Source: Chara braunii
Taxonomy: Eukaryota; Streptophyta; Charophyceae; Charales; Characeae
Direction of reading: 5' to 3'
Length of the DNA: 33,976 nucleotides
Assembly (NCBI GenBank): GCA_003427395.1
Contig: BFEA01000178.1
Location: 1,170,022-1,203,997 of the forward strand
How positions within the stretch are numbered: the stretch's first letter is position 1; each line of letters begins with the position of its first letter. The notes beneath the pieces are model-generated. The model was not told where the DNA came from, made no database searches, and worked only from the letters and a program-made list of their open reading frames with translations. The translations under genes were made by a program, and so were the position numbers. Shown in pieces: positions 21,323-30,422 of the stretch.

Positions 21323-22401
21323 TCAGAGACGCGAATGCCCCAGTCCCATTGCGCACGGTCCACAGTACCGCATAAGTCGAGCACGCAAGTGTGGGAGCGT
21401 AGCTGATGCCCTAGTTTTCCCAGCACCTCCTTATGATCTATGACACTCAATGGGTCGACGTTAAACTGGGCCAGCGTCGTCAAGGCGCTTGTCCTTGTCC
21501 ACATAATCTTGATGCATTCATCAACGCCCCGAGGGCTTTTTTTGCCTTTGGCGCGATCTCCAGTGATTACCGAAAGGACGACACGCTTCCACTCCGCCGG
21601 GAAATGCTGGTCGTTGACGAGGGCCGTCGTTCTCTTGATGTTGTTGTCGTGTTGACACCCGAGAAACTGAGGGCACTTGTTGACGTATGTGGTGTCTGTG
21701 AAAAATTTCCTGCTCTCGTTCCAAAGCTTGTCGTCGAGACCTCTATCCTTGAACTCTTCGAACAGTTGCTTCTTGGACCTGAAGAACGTGGAGTTGGCAT
21801 TCCACTCCCGCTTATCTATTTCCTCGTACTTGAACTCCACGTAGTGCCACAGCCTCAGCATAATCCGGTCTATTTTTATTATGTTGACCATCTCCTTGAC
21901 ACTGAACTTCCCCTGCTCGGCCAACTTCTTGCTACTCGTTTGAAGCCACAAGACGTTAAGGTTCAAGACGCCGTTCAACAGCCTTTTCTTCTCGCGGTCC
22001 GTCAAGTCCACCATTTCTTTCCCGCAGTGGACATCCAGCTCCGGAACCTGGACGTAGAAAGTTTTCTCCTCCGCGCCTTTCTTTGGCTTCCCCCTGCCCT
22101 TTTTCAACGACGGGTCACCCACCTTCACGTACCAGACGTGTTTCTTCAGCCCCTGGCTGTCAGTCACTCTGGAGAGTCCTGGCTTGGCCACCTCCTCACG
22201 GGGGGGCGGCTTTTCAATCCAATGCTGGTCGTCGAAAGCAAGGAGTTTCCCTTTCGACCACTCCTCATAGAACTTCAACCCCAAATCGAAGACGGAGTCA
22301 TCTGCTATGGCCAGCGGGAGGTAGTATCGAAGTTTCTCAGCCCGTTCCTTTCTTTTCTTTGCTTCCGTTGACAGGTTCCAGATAGGCGTGTACGGCGTCT
22401 T
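21323..22401 (-). CDS. Exon 1, third block: unrecognised globular region
   Basis: It continues in frame after the TAG with KTPYTPIWNLSTEAKKRK and a helix (ERAEKLRYYLPLAI), then FYEEWSKGKLLAFDD. Later come a lysine-rich loop, DLTDREKKRLLNGVLNLNVLWLQ, a long helical part, and HTCVLDLC with DRAQWDWG near the end. The exon ends GTC TCT GA before a GTGAGT donor at 21,322. The in-frame TGA at 21,321-21,319 falls inside the intron and is therefore not a true stop. No family was recognised; HTCVLDLC resembles a buried beta strand of a methyltransferase-type fold, which is weak evidence. Confidence 0.5.
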
Positions 22402-23478
22402 CTACATTGCCAACGCCATGAACCGCACCCACTTTCGCACCTCGTCCTGTTTCTTCGAGGCATTGCCGAGCACCACACGCGGTTTGCCCTTAATTTTCCA
22501 GATATTGCGAATGTCTCGCATAGACAAAACCTGCAAGCGCGGTGGATTCTTCTTGTCTTTCATGTTGTCTTCGCAGCTGGCATGGGCGTAGTCGTCGAAC
22601 TCGTCGTCAGGGAAGTAGATCGGTCTGAACGGCCATTTACAGAAGTTGTAGTAATCAAACACGGGATGGTATTTCACAATCATCGTCGCCCTCGCGTTAT
22701 GCTGTCCACACACACGATAATACCTGTATTTCTCCGGGTGTGAGCTGTCGAAGTCAGCAGGCAGCACGCGCACCGCAGGCTCGCCGTTCCCTGGAGGCGC
22801 GACGATCGGAGCGAGAACGAAAATGGGCTTCGTGTATCTCATGTCTTTGCGTTCGTAGCAGTCGATCATAGCCGACGCGATGGTATCAACGAGGAACTCG
22901 TCCAAGGATCGGTGGTTGTACGCGTCTTCCCAGTCAAGAATAGCTAATATTCTTTCGGGATGGATGTGCAACACGACGTCCTTCCGCACCCCTCTCTGCA
23001 TCTCGAGGAGGAACGCATTGTCGAGGTTAAAGGCATTGAGGTTAATCTTCATATCGTCATCCCCCTCCCCGCTATCGCCCTCGTCTGCTTTCTTCCCCCT
23101 TGATGATTTCGAACATTTCCCGGAAGACTCACCGGTTTTTCGCTGTGTCGACAAGTCTTTTGGCGTTTCATCCCCACCTTCAACCCTTTTCCTCTTCTCA
23201 ACGGAACCGCCCTCTCGTGTTGTTGGCGTCCGAGCACTCCCTCCTACCTTTCTATGCCTTTTCAGAGCACCTACTCCCTCTCGCTCTTCCTCATCCGGCA
23301 AGTTGCGCTTTCCTCCCGACTGAGTCTTTTCAGCCGATCTCTCACGGAACAGCCCCTGCTCGGACACCTCCTCCTCACCAGCAACGTTCCCACTTGCTTC
23401 TCGTTCCTGGCTCAACTCCGTCTGCAGTTGCGCCGGCGCTGGTCGGGCCCGGCGAGTCGTCTCATCTGACCCACGCAC
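22402..23478 (-). CDS. Exon 1, second block: charged linker and unrecognised globular region
   Basis: The frame joins the preceding helix after a second single-base loss around 23,445-23,452 (GGGCCC). The first 130 residues or so are rich in Glu, Lys, Arg and Ser, probably disordered and nuclear-like (KRHRK, RGKK). From about residue 145 a folded region begins (INLNAFNLDNAFLLEMQRG, HPERILAILDWEDAYNHRSL, IDCYERKDMRYTKPIFVLAPI, FCKWPFRPIYFP). A TAG at 22,404-22,402 ends it, but the same frame continues as clear coding sequence directly afterwards, so it is a nonsense change within one exon. No family was recognised. Confidence 0.5.
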   Translation of the reverse strand: MRGSDETTRRARPAPAQLQTELSQEREASGNVAGEEEVSEQGLFRERSAEKTQSGGKRNLPDEEEREGVGALKRHRKVGGSARTPTTREGGSVEKRKRVEGGDETPKDLSTQRKTGESSGKCSKSSRGKKADEGDSGEGDDDMKINLNAFNLDNAFLLEMQRGVRKDVVLHIHPERILAILDWEDAYNHRSLDEFLVDTIASAMIDCYERKDMRYTKPIFVLAPIVAPPGNGEPAVRVLPADFDSSHPEKYRYYRVCGQHNARATMIVKYHPVFDYYNFCKWPFRPIYFPDDEFDDYAHASCEDNMKDKKNPPRLQVLSMRDIRNIWKIKGKPRVVLGNASKKQDEVRKWVRFMALAM

Positions 23479-24358
23479 CTCTCGAACCTATGGACCACCC
23501 GCTCGATCTCCAGGCAAAAACCTCGGCCACCTGCATGCCACGAACGAACGAACCGATCATTTCGACCAGACCACGAGGAGTTGTCGATTCTGAGCCCTGT
23601 CGCAACCGTTTGCCATCGCCGCCTCCATATGGCAACGACTCCCCAAGCAAACCGTGGCGGCGAGATACCTGCAAGCCCGGTTTCAAAGGAGCATGCGGAT
23701 GGTCATCCTCCGAGTCGTCTGACATGCCCACCTCTTGATCAGGAGGCGTAGCTGGCAGGCCACCCTGACCTCCCATCCCCCCTTCAGAGCACTCTCCTCC
23801 CGCGAACCCAACAGGACCACTGATCGATGTTCCAGGTCCGACGTCCACGGCACTGACAGAGGTACCAGATTTCGCCCAGACCTCGAGGAAGTCTGTGACG
23901 TGAACGACCTCGTCGTGCCCCGGCGCTAGCGGGACAAAGTGAGGCAAAGACACCGCACGACGGCCGTACCCGCCGAACATCCTCCCGGCAACCTTGCATC
24001 CCTTTGCGATGCCATCGACAGAACCATAATGCTTCTTCAACGTACACTTAAAATTGTATTCGCAGTCGTCGACCCACTGGACGATGGACCCTGTGAGACG
24101 CGTTCTGTCGGCGCGAACGGCGACGAACAAGAGCGGCCCGCACGGTGGTTGCAAAGGGTCGGAGCCGTCCTGGCTCGCCCAGTCCAAATACCAGACACAG
24201 TTGCTGTAGTCGCACCACAAGTTTTGAGCACGTCTTTCTTCCTCCCCACCTCCAACTCCCCAACTCGTTTCCCTTGCCGGCGACGACGTCGTCCCTCGAC
24301 GCTTCTCTCTATGCGGGGCGGAACCACTAGCGGAGCGGCCTCGTCCATGTGAAGCCAT
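23462..24358 (-). CDS. Exon 1, first block: N-terminal region with Trp/Cys-rich domain
   Basis: I chose the ATG at 24,358; the frame is open 11 codons further upstream without a better start. After a basic low-complexity start comes a compact region at about residues 45-125 with regularly placed Cys and Trp (LWCDYSNCVWYLDWAS, CGPLLFVAV, QWVDDCEYNFKCTLKKHY). A glycine- and acid-rich linker follows. No named family was recognised. Near 23,516 the frame stops making sense, and the next frame gives an amphipathic helix (CLEIERVVHRFERC). This points to loss of one base in the run of five A (plus strand) at 23,516-23,520. The first 70 bases of the Cys/Trp region are duplicated at 25,482-25,551. Confidence 0.5.
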   Translation of the reverse strand: MASHGRGRSASGSAPHREKRRGTTSSPARETSWGVGGGEEERRAQNLWCDYSNCVWYLDWASQDGSDPLQPPCGPLLFVAVRADRTRLTGSIVQWVDDCEYNFKCTLKKHYGSVDGIAKGCKVAGRMFGGYGRRAVSLPHFVPLAPGHDEVVHVTDFLEVWAKSGTSVSAVDVGPGTSISGPVGFAGGECSEGGMGGQGGLPATPPDQEVGMSDDSEDDHPHAPLKPGLQVSRRHGLLGESLPYGGGDGKRLRQGSESTTPRGLVEMIGSFVRGMQVAEVFAWRSSGWSIGSRGAWVR

Positions 24359-24534
24359 TCCCTGAAACACACGGAGGAAATGAACCCACATTCACTCAGA
24401 ACAGTCAGCACCTCTCAACATCAACCACGACCCACAACACGTATTCTGTTATCGGTCACCCGGACTCCAAAAGAACGAAGTTCAGTCATAGTTAGACGAC
24501 AGTAGTCCACAAGCCTGCACGTTTCGGATGAGTC

Positions 24535-26060
24535 CGAGGCATCGTGAGGCATCCTCGTCACACTGCCCTTAAGAGAATGAATGGTCGAAAACGAAGACCG
24601 GGGGATAGATCGGATACATCGGAAGCAGGCGCAGTCGAAAAACCGATGTCGCATAGGCACCTGCACCGGGAAAAGCAACACCTCGCAAGAAGGCCCTAGA
24701 ACGCTGATACGGCAGACGAAGACGAATACGTTGTCATCCGAAGTCGACAAGTGGATTGTAAAGTCCGCTGTTGTAGTTCGGATGAATCCGAGCTCCAAAG
24801 CGGTGTGGACCACCCCCTTTCGGCCCGTACGAAACCAAACTCAAGTTTTCTTGTCCTTCTGAGACGGTAACGGTTGTGACTCGGATGCATCCGAATTCGA
24901 ACAGCGCGGTCTAGAGACGGTCATCCACAAGAGGTCATCTACAACACGTGTTTTCGTCACCGACCTGTGAGCACTGGGTTAAACCTATCCTGCCAGAGGT
25001 TCGGTTTGGTTGAACCTGAACTTCGCAGATGTGGCTCAGATTAATCCAAGACTGGGACCCACGGTATGTTGACGCCCATCCAGCCATCCAAGCTTCCGTT
25101 ATTTTCAGCGGTCGTTGGGTCCAACCGAATTTCGCACGGTGTGTCTTCGTCCTTGAGTGTTTAAGACGTCTGTGGCTCGGATTTATTGGATTTCGACAGA
25201 GGCTGTCCCGATACGTGCAACCAGGACAGGCTGCGCCGACACCGTGTGCGTTCGACGTACAAGTTTATCAGACCGTGTGACGTCGTCAATACCCTCAGCA
25301 CATGTGGTAAATCCGAAAATGCCACCGGTGTGGTTCGGATTAATCCGACTTCGTTGAGGCGCTTCGCTTTGTTGTCGCCCCACCACACACCGGACCTCCC
25401 CGCGATTGTCGTAGTGTGTCATTATAATTTGTGCGTCAGCACGGGGGATATCGTCGTCGTGGTGAGTTTTAGTTGGTTGTTGCTCGCCCAATCCAAACAA
25501 CAGACACGTTTGCTGTAGTCGCAGCACAAGTTTCGAGCTCGTCTTTCTTCCACCGAGCGTAACCATCTCGACTCGTTTTAGTTGCGTGAATCCGAGGCAT
25601 CGTTGACCCTCGTCATCAGACTCTCCTTCGTAGAGCAAATGGTCGAAGACGAAGACAGCGTGGTAGTTCGGACACATCCGAACTGGGCAGAGTCGAAAGA
25701 CCGACGTTGTGACTCAGATGCATCCCAATTAGGCCGACCACAAGAGGAGGACATCGGCACAGCGTGTTTTCCTCAATGACCTGTGAGCAGAGGGTGGACC
25801 GTATCCTGTCGGAGGTGTGGTTCGGATTAATCCGAGACGGAACGGTCTTTTGACAGCGTGTGATTTCGTTGTTCACTTTTATTGTAACGTGCGGCGTCGT
25901 AAATACCGTCTGAGCATGTAACAAACCCAAATTTGTCGTCAGTGTGGTTCGGATTAATTCGAACTTCACCGAGGTGCCTCGGTTAGTGGTCGCCTCGTGA
26001 GTTTTAGTGGGTTGTGGCTCGGAGCAACCGAAATTAACAAGGGTGGCTCGGATACGTCAG
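24535..26060. promoter_or_regulatory. Right cluster of the CGGAT-NN-ATCCG palindrome
   Basis: Exact copies start at 24,779, 24,882, 25,336 and 25,823. One-mismatch copies start at 24,535, 24,611, 25,669 and 25,950. More decayed copies are at 25,037, 25,178, 25,715, 26,020 and 26,049. Several share the longer context GTGTGGTTCGGATTAATCCGA. The cluster lies directly upstream of the ULP1-type gene start at 24,358. Confidence 0.75.
25482..25551 (-). pseudogene. Fragment copy of the ULP1-gene first exon
   Basis: Seventy bases match 24,173-24,242 in the same orientation, by eye close to 90 percent. They correspond to the Cys/Trp region of exon 1 (around WCDYSNCVWYLDW), but here the fragment lies in a frame without a long open reading frame. 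It sits 1.3 kb upstream of the gene, inside the palindrome-rich flank. Confidence 0.7.
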
Positions 26061-26947
26061 TTGTTGCGCCACCACAAGATGCTATGGACAGGGTGGGCTG
26101 TCGTCCTCCTGGTTGGTCAAACATGTTGTCGTCAACAATACCTTATGAGCATCTGATCGCTCCGTGTCCTGTCCTGTGTCCAAGTCAGCAGAACGGTTCC
26201 TCGCGGCGTTCGGCTGACCCGAGGTTTGATAGGGTTTAAAGATTTGAATTCACGTTCGCCTCCTGTGTCTTCGAATCTGTCGTAGCAGTCTTCGGATCAC
26301 TGATCTGTGATTGCACTCGGGGGGGGACCAACCTAAGCTCGGTTGAGCAACTGTCTGTGATACACAAAGATTAGAGAAAGGCAGAAAACCCGCATAGACA
26401 CGGAAGGGAGACTAAGATTGATAGAGACGTCGACAAGGAGAGGATGCGCAGCGAGAGAGCCTGTCTTTAGCTCTCTGTCTCTCCATGTGAAAATCCTGCG
26501 GATGGTGTTGTCCATTTCGGAATTCGCAATGTGACCCGTTAATAAAACGGCACAAAAGAAATATAAGAAAAAATTGTTCGTGTAGGCGAGAGGAAGATTG
26601 GCGAAAAATGTGAAAAATTCGACGAATGTGGAGGACATTTTACAGATACAGAACCGAACGCCGAGCGAACTGCACGACGCGACTCACGCGGGAAACGCAT
26701 AAACAAACCGAGCGCAATAAAAATTAATTCGGCGTGAAGAAAGTCCATGTGCAATCATGAAGAGACACGATTTGTGAGAAACCATGTTCTCGTGTTCGAC
26801 AACATACGACTGAAATCCTTATATCGCAGTTCGTGAGAGAGACAACATATTGACGACAAGCGAGTAACACTTCAAAAAAACATCTGAAGTGACGACACAA
26901 TCTCGAAGGGCGTGTCACAACATTCTTGGGCTGCATTCGCGGGTCCC
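26061..26947. other. No gene recognised
   Basis: There is a G8 run near 26,320. No coding sequence, tandem repeat or palindrome cluster was seen. A terminal inverted repeat for a transposon was looked for here and not found. Confidence 0.4.
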
Positions 26948-27905
26948 GTTTCGTTGGTGACCACTCGCCCCAATCAGATGGCACACTCACATGTCCATGT
27001 GACAGCTCCTAAACATGCATGGCGACGATCAGATAGAGCCCCGCATCCATCAGCGTGGCCACGCTTGTTCAGGACGTGACACGTAGACGTCTGAGTGTGC
27101 CATCTGATCGGTGCGAGTGATCGCCAATGAAACGCATGCATTCTTGCTGCCGAAACTCCTTCATCTCGCCCCGATCAGATGGCACACTCACACGTCGGCA
27201 TGTCATGTCTTGAACATGCGTGGCCACGCTGATGGGTGCGGGGCTATATAAGAGCCTCGCATCCATTTTACTGCCGCATAGAGCCCCGTTGTCGCATAGA
27301 GCCCCACATCCATCAGCGTGGCCACGCTTGTTCTGGACGTGACACGTGGACGTCTGAGTGTGCCATCTGATCGGTGCGAGTGATCGCCAATGAAACGCAT
27401 GCATTCTTGCTCCCGAAACTCCTTCATCTCACCCCGATCAGATGGCACACTCACACGTCCGCATGTCATGTCTTGAACATGCGTGGCCACGATGATGGGT
27501 GTGGGGCTATATTGGAGCCTGGCACCCATTCTGCTGCCGCATCGAGCCTCGCGTCCATCAGCGTGCACACGCTTGTTTCGGAACTGACACGTGGACGTTT
27601 GACTGTGCCATCTGATCGGGGCGAGTGGTCGCCAATGGAACGAGATCCGCAAACACACCTCGAGGTAAGTTCGAAAAAGTAACAGGCCAACGCATAAGAC
27701 GAACGAAATAGAGGCGCTAAAGAACAACTAACGACGGGGACGAAGATGGTAGTTGAACACGACGGCACACACATCCACGTGTCAAGTCCTGATCCGCATA
27801 GAGCCCCGCATCCATTAGCGAGCCCACGCTTGTTCAGGACCTGCCACGTGGACGTGTGAGTGTGCCATCTGATCGGGGCGAGTGGTCGCCAATGGAACTA
27901 GACTC
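26948..27905 (+). mobile_element. Four tandem MITE-like inverted-repeat units
   Basis: Each unit is an inverted pair whose outer end reads like GTTTC-TTGG-GA-CACTCGC, followed by GATCAGATGGCACACTCACACGTC (forward) and its reverse. Forward cores lie near 26,971, 27,172 and 27,433, with a truncated one near 27,760. Reverse cores lie near 27,091, 27,353, 27,600 and 27,856. Inner parts share AACATGCGTGGCCACG and GAGCCCCGCATCCATCAGCG. Arms contain CACGTG. No coding capacity, so a tandem array of a non-autonomous element is likely. Confidence 0.7.
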
Positions 27906-28401
27906 ACGACATAGAGGCACTGATAGAAAACTGACGACGATGGTGGTGGAACACGGCGCTGTTGGTTCTGTCTCGTTCATTTGTCTGCGCTTGGCCGTTA
28001 CGTTTGCTAACTTTGTGCGAACGACACAGACAAGCGCAGTGAACCAAACGACATAAAAGACAGAAAGAGAGATAAAGAGATAGCGAGAGAGAGAGAGCGC
28101 GACAGAGAGGCGATCTCCGCCTTCATCACACGGCCCAATCAAACGTCACGATCAAATGGCCCCGAACGTCATAGACTCCCTATCACACATCGGACTCACG
28201 GACAGAAATCACTGTTGGATCACACGACACTGCTCGTTCGCGGCGACTGAACCCAATGTTATCGCCACCGCTCGAATCTCGACTACAGATCACGTACATG
28301 TGTGGGCATTCTGACGGTCTACGCAAACCCAGCATGGCAGGACTTTTCAGGTCGGTGGAGATGGAGAGAGAAAGAGAGACAGAGAGAGGGAGCAAGAGAG
28401 G

Positions 28402-28403
<2 letters not shown>

Positions 28404-28481
<78 letters not shown>
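28404..28481 (+). repeat. (GA)n microsatellite
   Basis: A perfect run of about 38 GA units, purines on the plus strand, with shorter GA-rich sequence at 28,080-28,102 and 28,365-28,403. Open frames across it give only Arg-Glu or Leu-Ser repeats and are not genes. Confidence 0.95.
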
Positions 28482-28484
<3 letters not shown>

Positions 28485-28887
28485 CCCACCTTTTCTTTCC
28501 TCGATTTACAACTGTTGTTGGAAACAATGGCCCCGGCGACTTGGTTGATGATCTCAAACCGCAATACGAGGACGCGTGTCGCGACGCGCGAAAAGGGAGG
28601 TGCCGATGTGTGAGAGGGCAAAACCACGAATGGAGACGTGGGAGATTGCGACGCGAAGGAGATGGCGAGGCGAGGGATATGGTGACGAGGGAGAGAGAGA
28701 GAAGCGATCCAAATGGCAGGGGAGACGGCGACGAGATGGCTGTGTCGCTGGCAAGGGCGGGTGGTCCGGGCGCGCGACGGGCATTTTCGGCCGTGAGGGT
28801 TGGCGACACCTGCGATTGCCTGCTGCTTCGGACGATTGCAATGCCCACCTGCAAATTCGCGGAATGGCGCCACCGTCATTCGAATGG

Positions 28888-28899
28888 CGGATACATCCG
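28888..28899. promoter_or_regulatory. Isolated exact CGGAT-NN-ATCCG palindrome
   Basis: It reads CGGATACATCCG, identical to the copy at 14,140. It lies next to an 82-bp tandem repeat and away from the clusters. Confidence 0.5.
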
Positions 28900-29055
28900 C
28901 GCGGGGCCCAAGAAACGAAAGTGGGCGGGAAAAGTCACGTCGGATGACGCATTGGAACCGTCGATATCACGGTAAAATCCGCGCGGGCCCCGATAATCAA
29001 AAGTGGGCAGGAAAATTTGCGCAAGATGATGCGTTGGGACCGTCGATAGCACGGT
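28897..29055 (+). repeat. 82-bp tandem repeat, two copies
   Basis: The unit starts CCGCGCGGGGCCC and ends AACCGTCGAT-CACGGT-AAA. Copies begin at about 28,897 and 28,979. Confidence 0.75.
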
Positions 29056-29626
29056 GAAAAAAGGCCAGTCCTCTCGCAATCACGGCCCGCCCTCCCACGA
29101 CGGTTTCGGACCGTGCGATTTCGTGAGGAGGGTCCGTCAAAAAAGGGACCGCCTGATATTACAGCCCCCGATGCGAGAGTACCTGCGGCGGGCAGCTGAA
29201 GGGCCCCTCAAGCCCCGCTCACTGCACTCTCCGTTCTCCTGTCGGGCACCAAACGAATGGGGGTGGCTGTCACACCCGTTCGCTGGTGTCATTTCTTCTG
29301 TGTGCTGCCTTCGCGACGCGTCCGCCATCGCTCGAAGTCGCCTGCATCATATTGCAGGCCCCTTGCGCATCCAGGCCCTCGTTCTTCCAACAATCGTCGA
29401 TAGCCGCGGGCGCTAACAAAAACGTCACGCGACTGTAGACCTTGCGCGTCGTCCCGTTCGTGCTGTGCTTTCTTGTGTTGGCTGGAGGCGTTTGTCGATT
29501 CGCAGGTCAGTAAGAAGCCCACGCCCCCTGCTCGAGCCCTTCACCATTTCAAGCCCCCACCTCTTCCCATTGCCCTTCCGCTCCTTCGACCGTGCAAGTC
29601 TTGTTCTTTGCCACCACCTGCTCCGC

Positions 29627-30222
29627 CAATCACGCGCGCACGATCTTCAGCGCACGACGCCCACCGATCACAACGACGGAAGACCCCATGCAGTGACACA
29701 CGCTGACGTCATCATCTTGCACATGACGTCAGCTGCGGGCAATGGCTTGCGGCTTTCACAGTCATCGGCCTCGAGTCTTGGCGTCCTCAAAATCGCTTGT
29801 TTGCGTCCTCAACATCGCTTGTTGGCATCCTCACCATCGCTTGTTGGCGTCCTCAACATCGCCCTCTAGTCTTGGCGCCCTCCGTCGACCGCATCTTACG
29901 CGTGGAGAAAGTCGCATCGCCCTCGAGTCTTGGCGTCCTCGACATCGCTTGTTGGTACACTTTCTTGGACCCTGGCTCGCGGGTCGTCCTCTCCCAGTCT
30001 ACTTAGGATATTGCAATGCAGTCGGTCGTGCGAGTATTCTTCTACATCACCGCCAGCTCCGTCTATCACGCACGAGTCGACATGCGCGCGATCTTGAGTC
30101 CACGGTGTCCGCAACTCACAACCACGAAAGTTCCCTTCCACTGACACACGCTGACGTCACCATCTTGCGCATGACGTCTAGAATTCGAAATGGCCTGCGG
30201 CTTTCGCAGTCAAGATCGTCGG
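29627..30222 (+). repeat. Duplicated block with paired TGACGTCA sites
   Basis: 29,627-29,768 resembles 30,062-30,222: ATCACGC, GCGCGATCTT, a GACACACGCTGACGTCA core, ATCTTGC-CATGACGTC, then GGC-TGCGGCTTTC-CAGTCA. TGACGTCA is at 29,704, 29,724 and 30,152, with TGACGTCT at 30,172, so each copy has a pair starting 20 bases apart. Confidence 0.65.
29777..29862 (+). repeat. 22-bp minisatellite, about four copies
   Basis: The unit is close to CTTGTTGGCGTCCTCAACATCG. The first copy is shortened. A related piece recurs near 29,930-29,955. Confidence 0.75.
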
Positions 30223-30289
30223 ACGCCTCCGACAACCGCATCTGACGCGTGGACGAAGTTTCATCGTCGTTGCTCCCTGGCGTCATCAT

Positions 30290-30422
30290 CGTTGCGATAA
30301 CACATCACCCGATAGAAGTCAACACCGGAGACGTCATCTGAAAAACGTGTGTCGATCGACTTTAAGATCCCATCCATCCATCTCCGGTGTGGACGTCTAT
30401 CGGACGATCTGTTATCGCAGCG
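30290..30422. repeat. Hairpin: 44-base inverted repeat with a 45-base loop
   Basis: The left arm 30,290-30,333 and the right arm 30,379-30,422 are inverted copies with about 37 of 44 positions paired by eye (TGCGATAACA-ATC--CCGATAGA-GTC-ACACCGGAGA). It could be a small fold-back element or a hairpin RNA precursor. No flanking gene was seen. Confidence 0.65.

Larger units (their letters stand above)
16856..24358 (-). pseudogene. Broken multi-exon gene ending in a ULP1-type (C48) protease, probably transposon-encoded
   Basis: Four coding blocks can be joined on the minus strand: 24,358-21,323; 21,150-18,168; 17,961-17,680; 17,539-16,856. Introns at 21,322-21,151 and 18,167-17,962 have GT-AG ends and restore the frame exactly; 17,679-17,540 is a weaker fit. 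The total is about 2,300 codons. The product would have a Cys-containing N-terminal region, a charged low-complexity linker, two unrecognised globular regions, a weakly methyltransferase-like segment, a basic low-complexity tail and a C-terminal SUMO-protease-like domain. Five single-base losses and one or two in-frame stops break it. Plant DNA transposons often carry C48 proteases at the C-terminus, and the palindrome-rich flanks support a mobile origin. It could also be a decayed host gene. Confidence 0.65.
24517..26060 (+). repeat. Right flank: diverged long repeats upstream of the ULP1-type gene
   Basis: Blocks reappear in order. The block near 24,517-24,655 (TCCGAGGCATCGT..., GTCGAA-ACGAAGAC, GGA-ACATC-G) matches 25,587-25,705. 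The block near 24,866-25,045 (TGTGACTC-GATGCATCC..., CACAAGAGG, TGTTTTC, GACCTGTGAGCA, TATCCTG) matches 25,707-25,836. The block near 25,280-25,350 (AATACC...AGCA, GTGTGGTTCGGATTAAT) matches 25,895-25,965. This is a diverged tandem duplication of roughly 0.6-1 kb. Confidence 0.6.

Noticed and set aside
20323-22371. Plus-strand frames of 254 and 312 codons
   Set aside because: They are antisense shadows of the minus-strand exons; the minus-strand translations have better composition and continuity.
14064-26340. Terminal inverted repeats for the putative transposon
   Set aside because: I compared the outer parts of both flanks and saw no convincing inverted match, so no element ends are claimed.
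28183-28975. Frames of 186-239 codons around the GA tract at 28.4 kb
   Set aside because: Most of the length is translated GA/CT repeat and GC-rich sequence without domain features; frames overlap on both strands.
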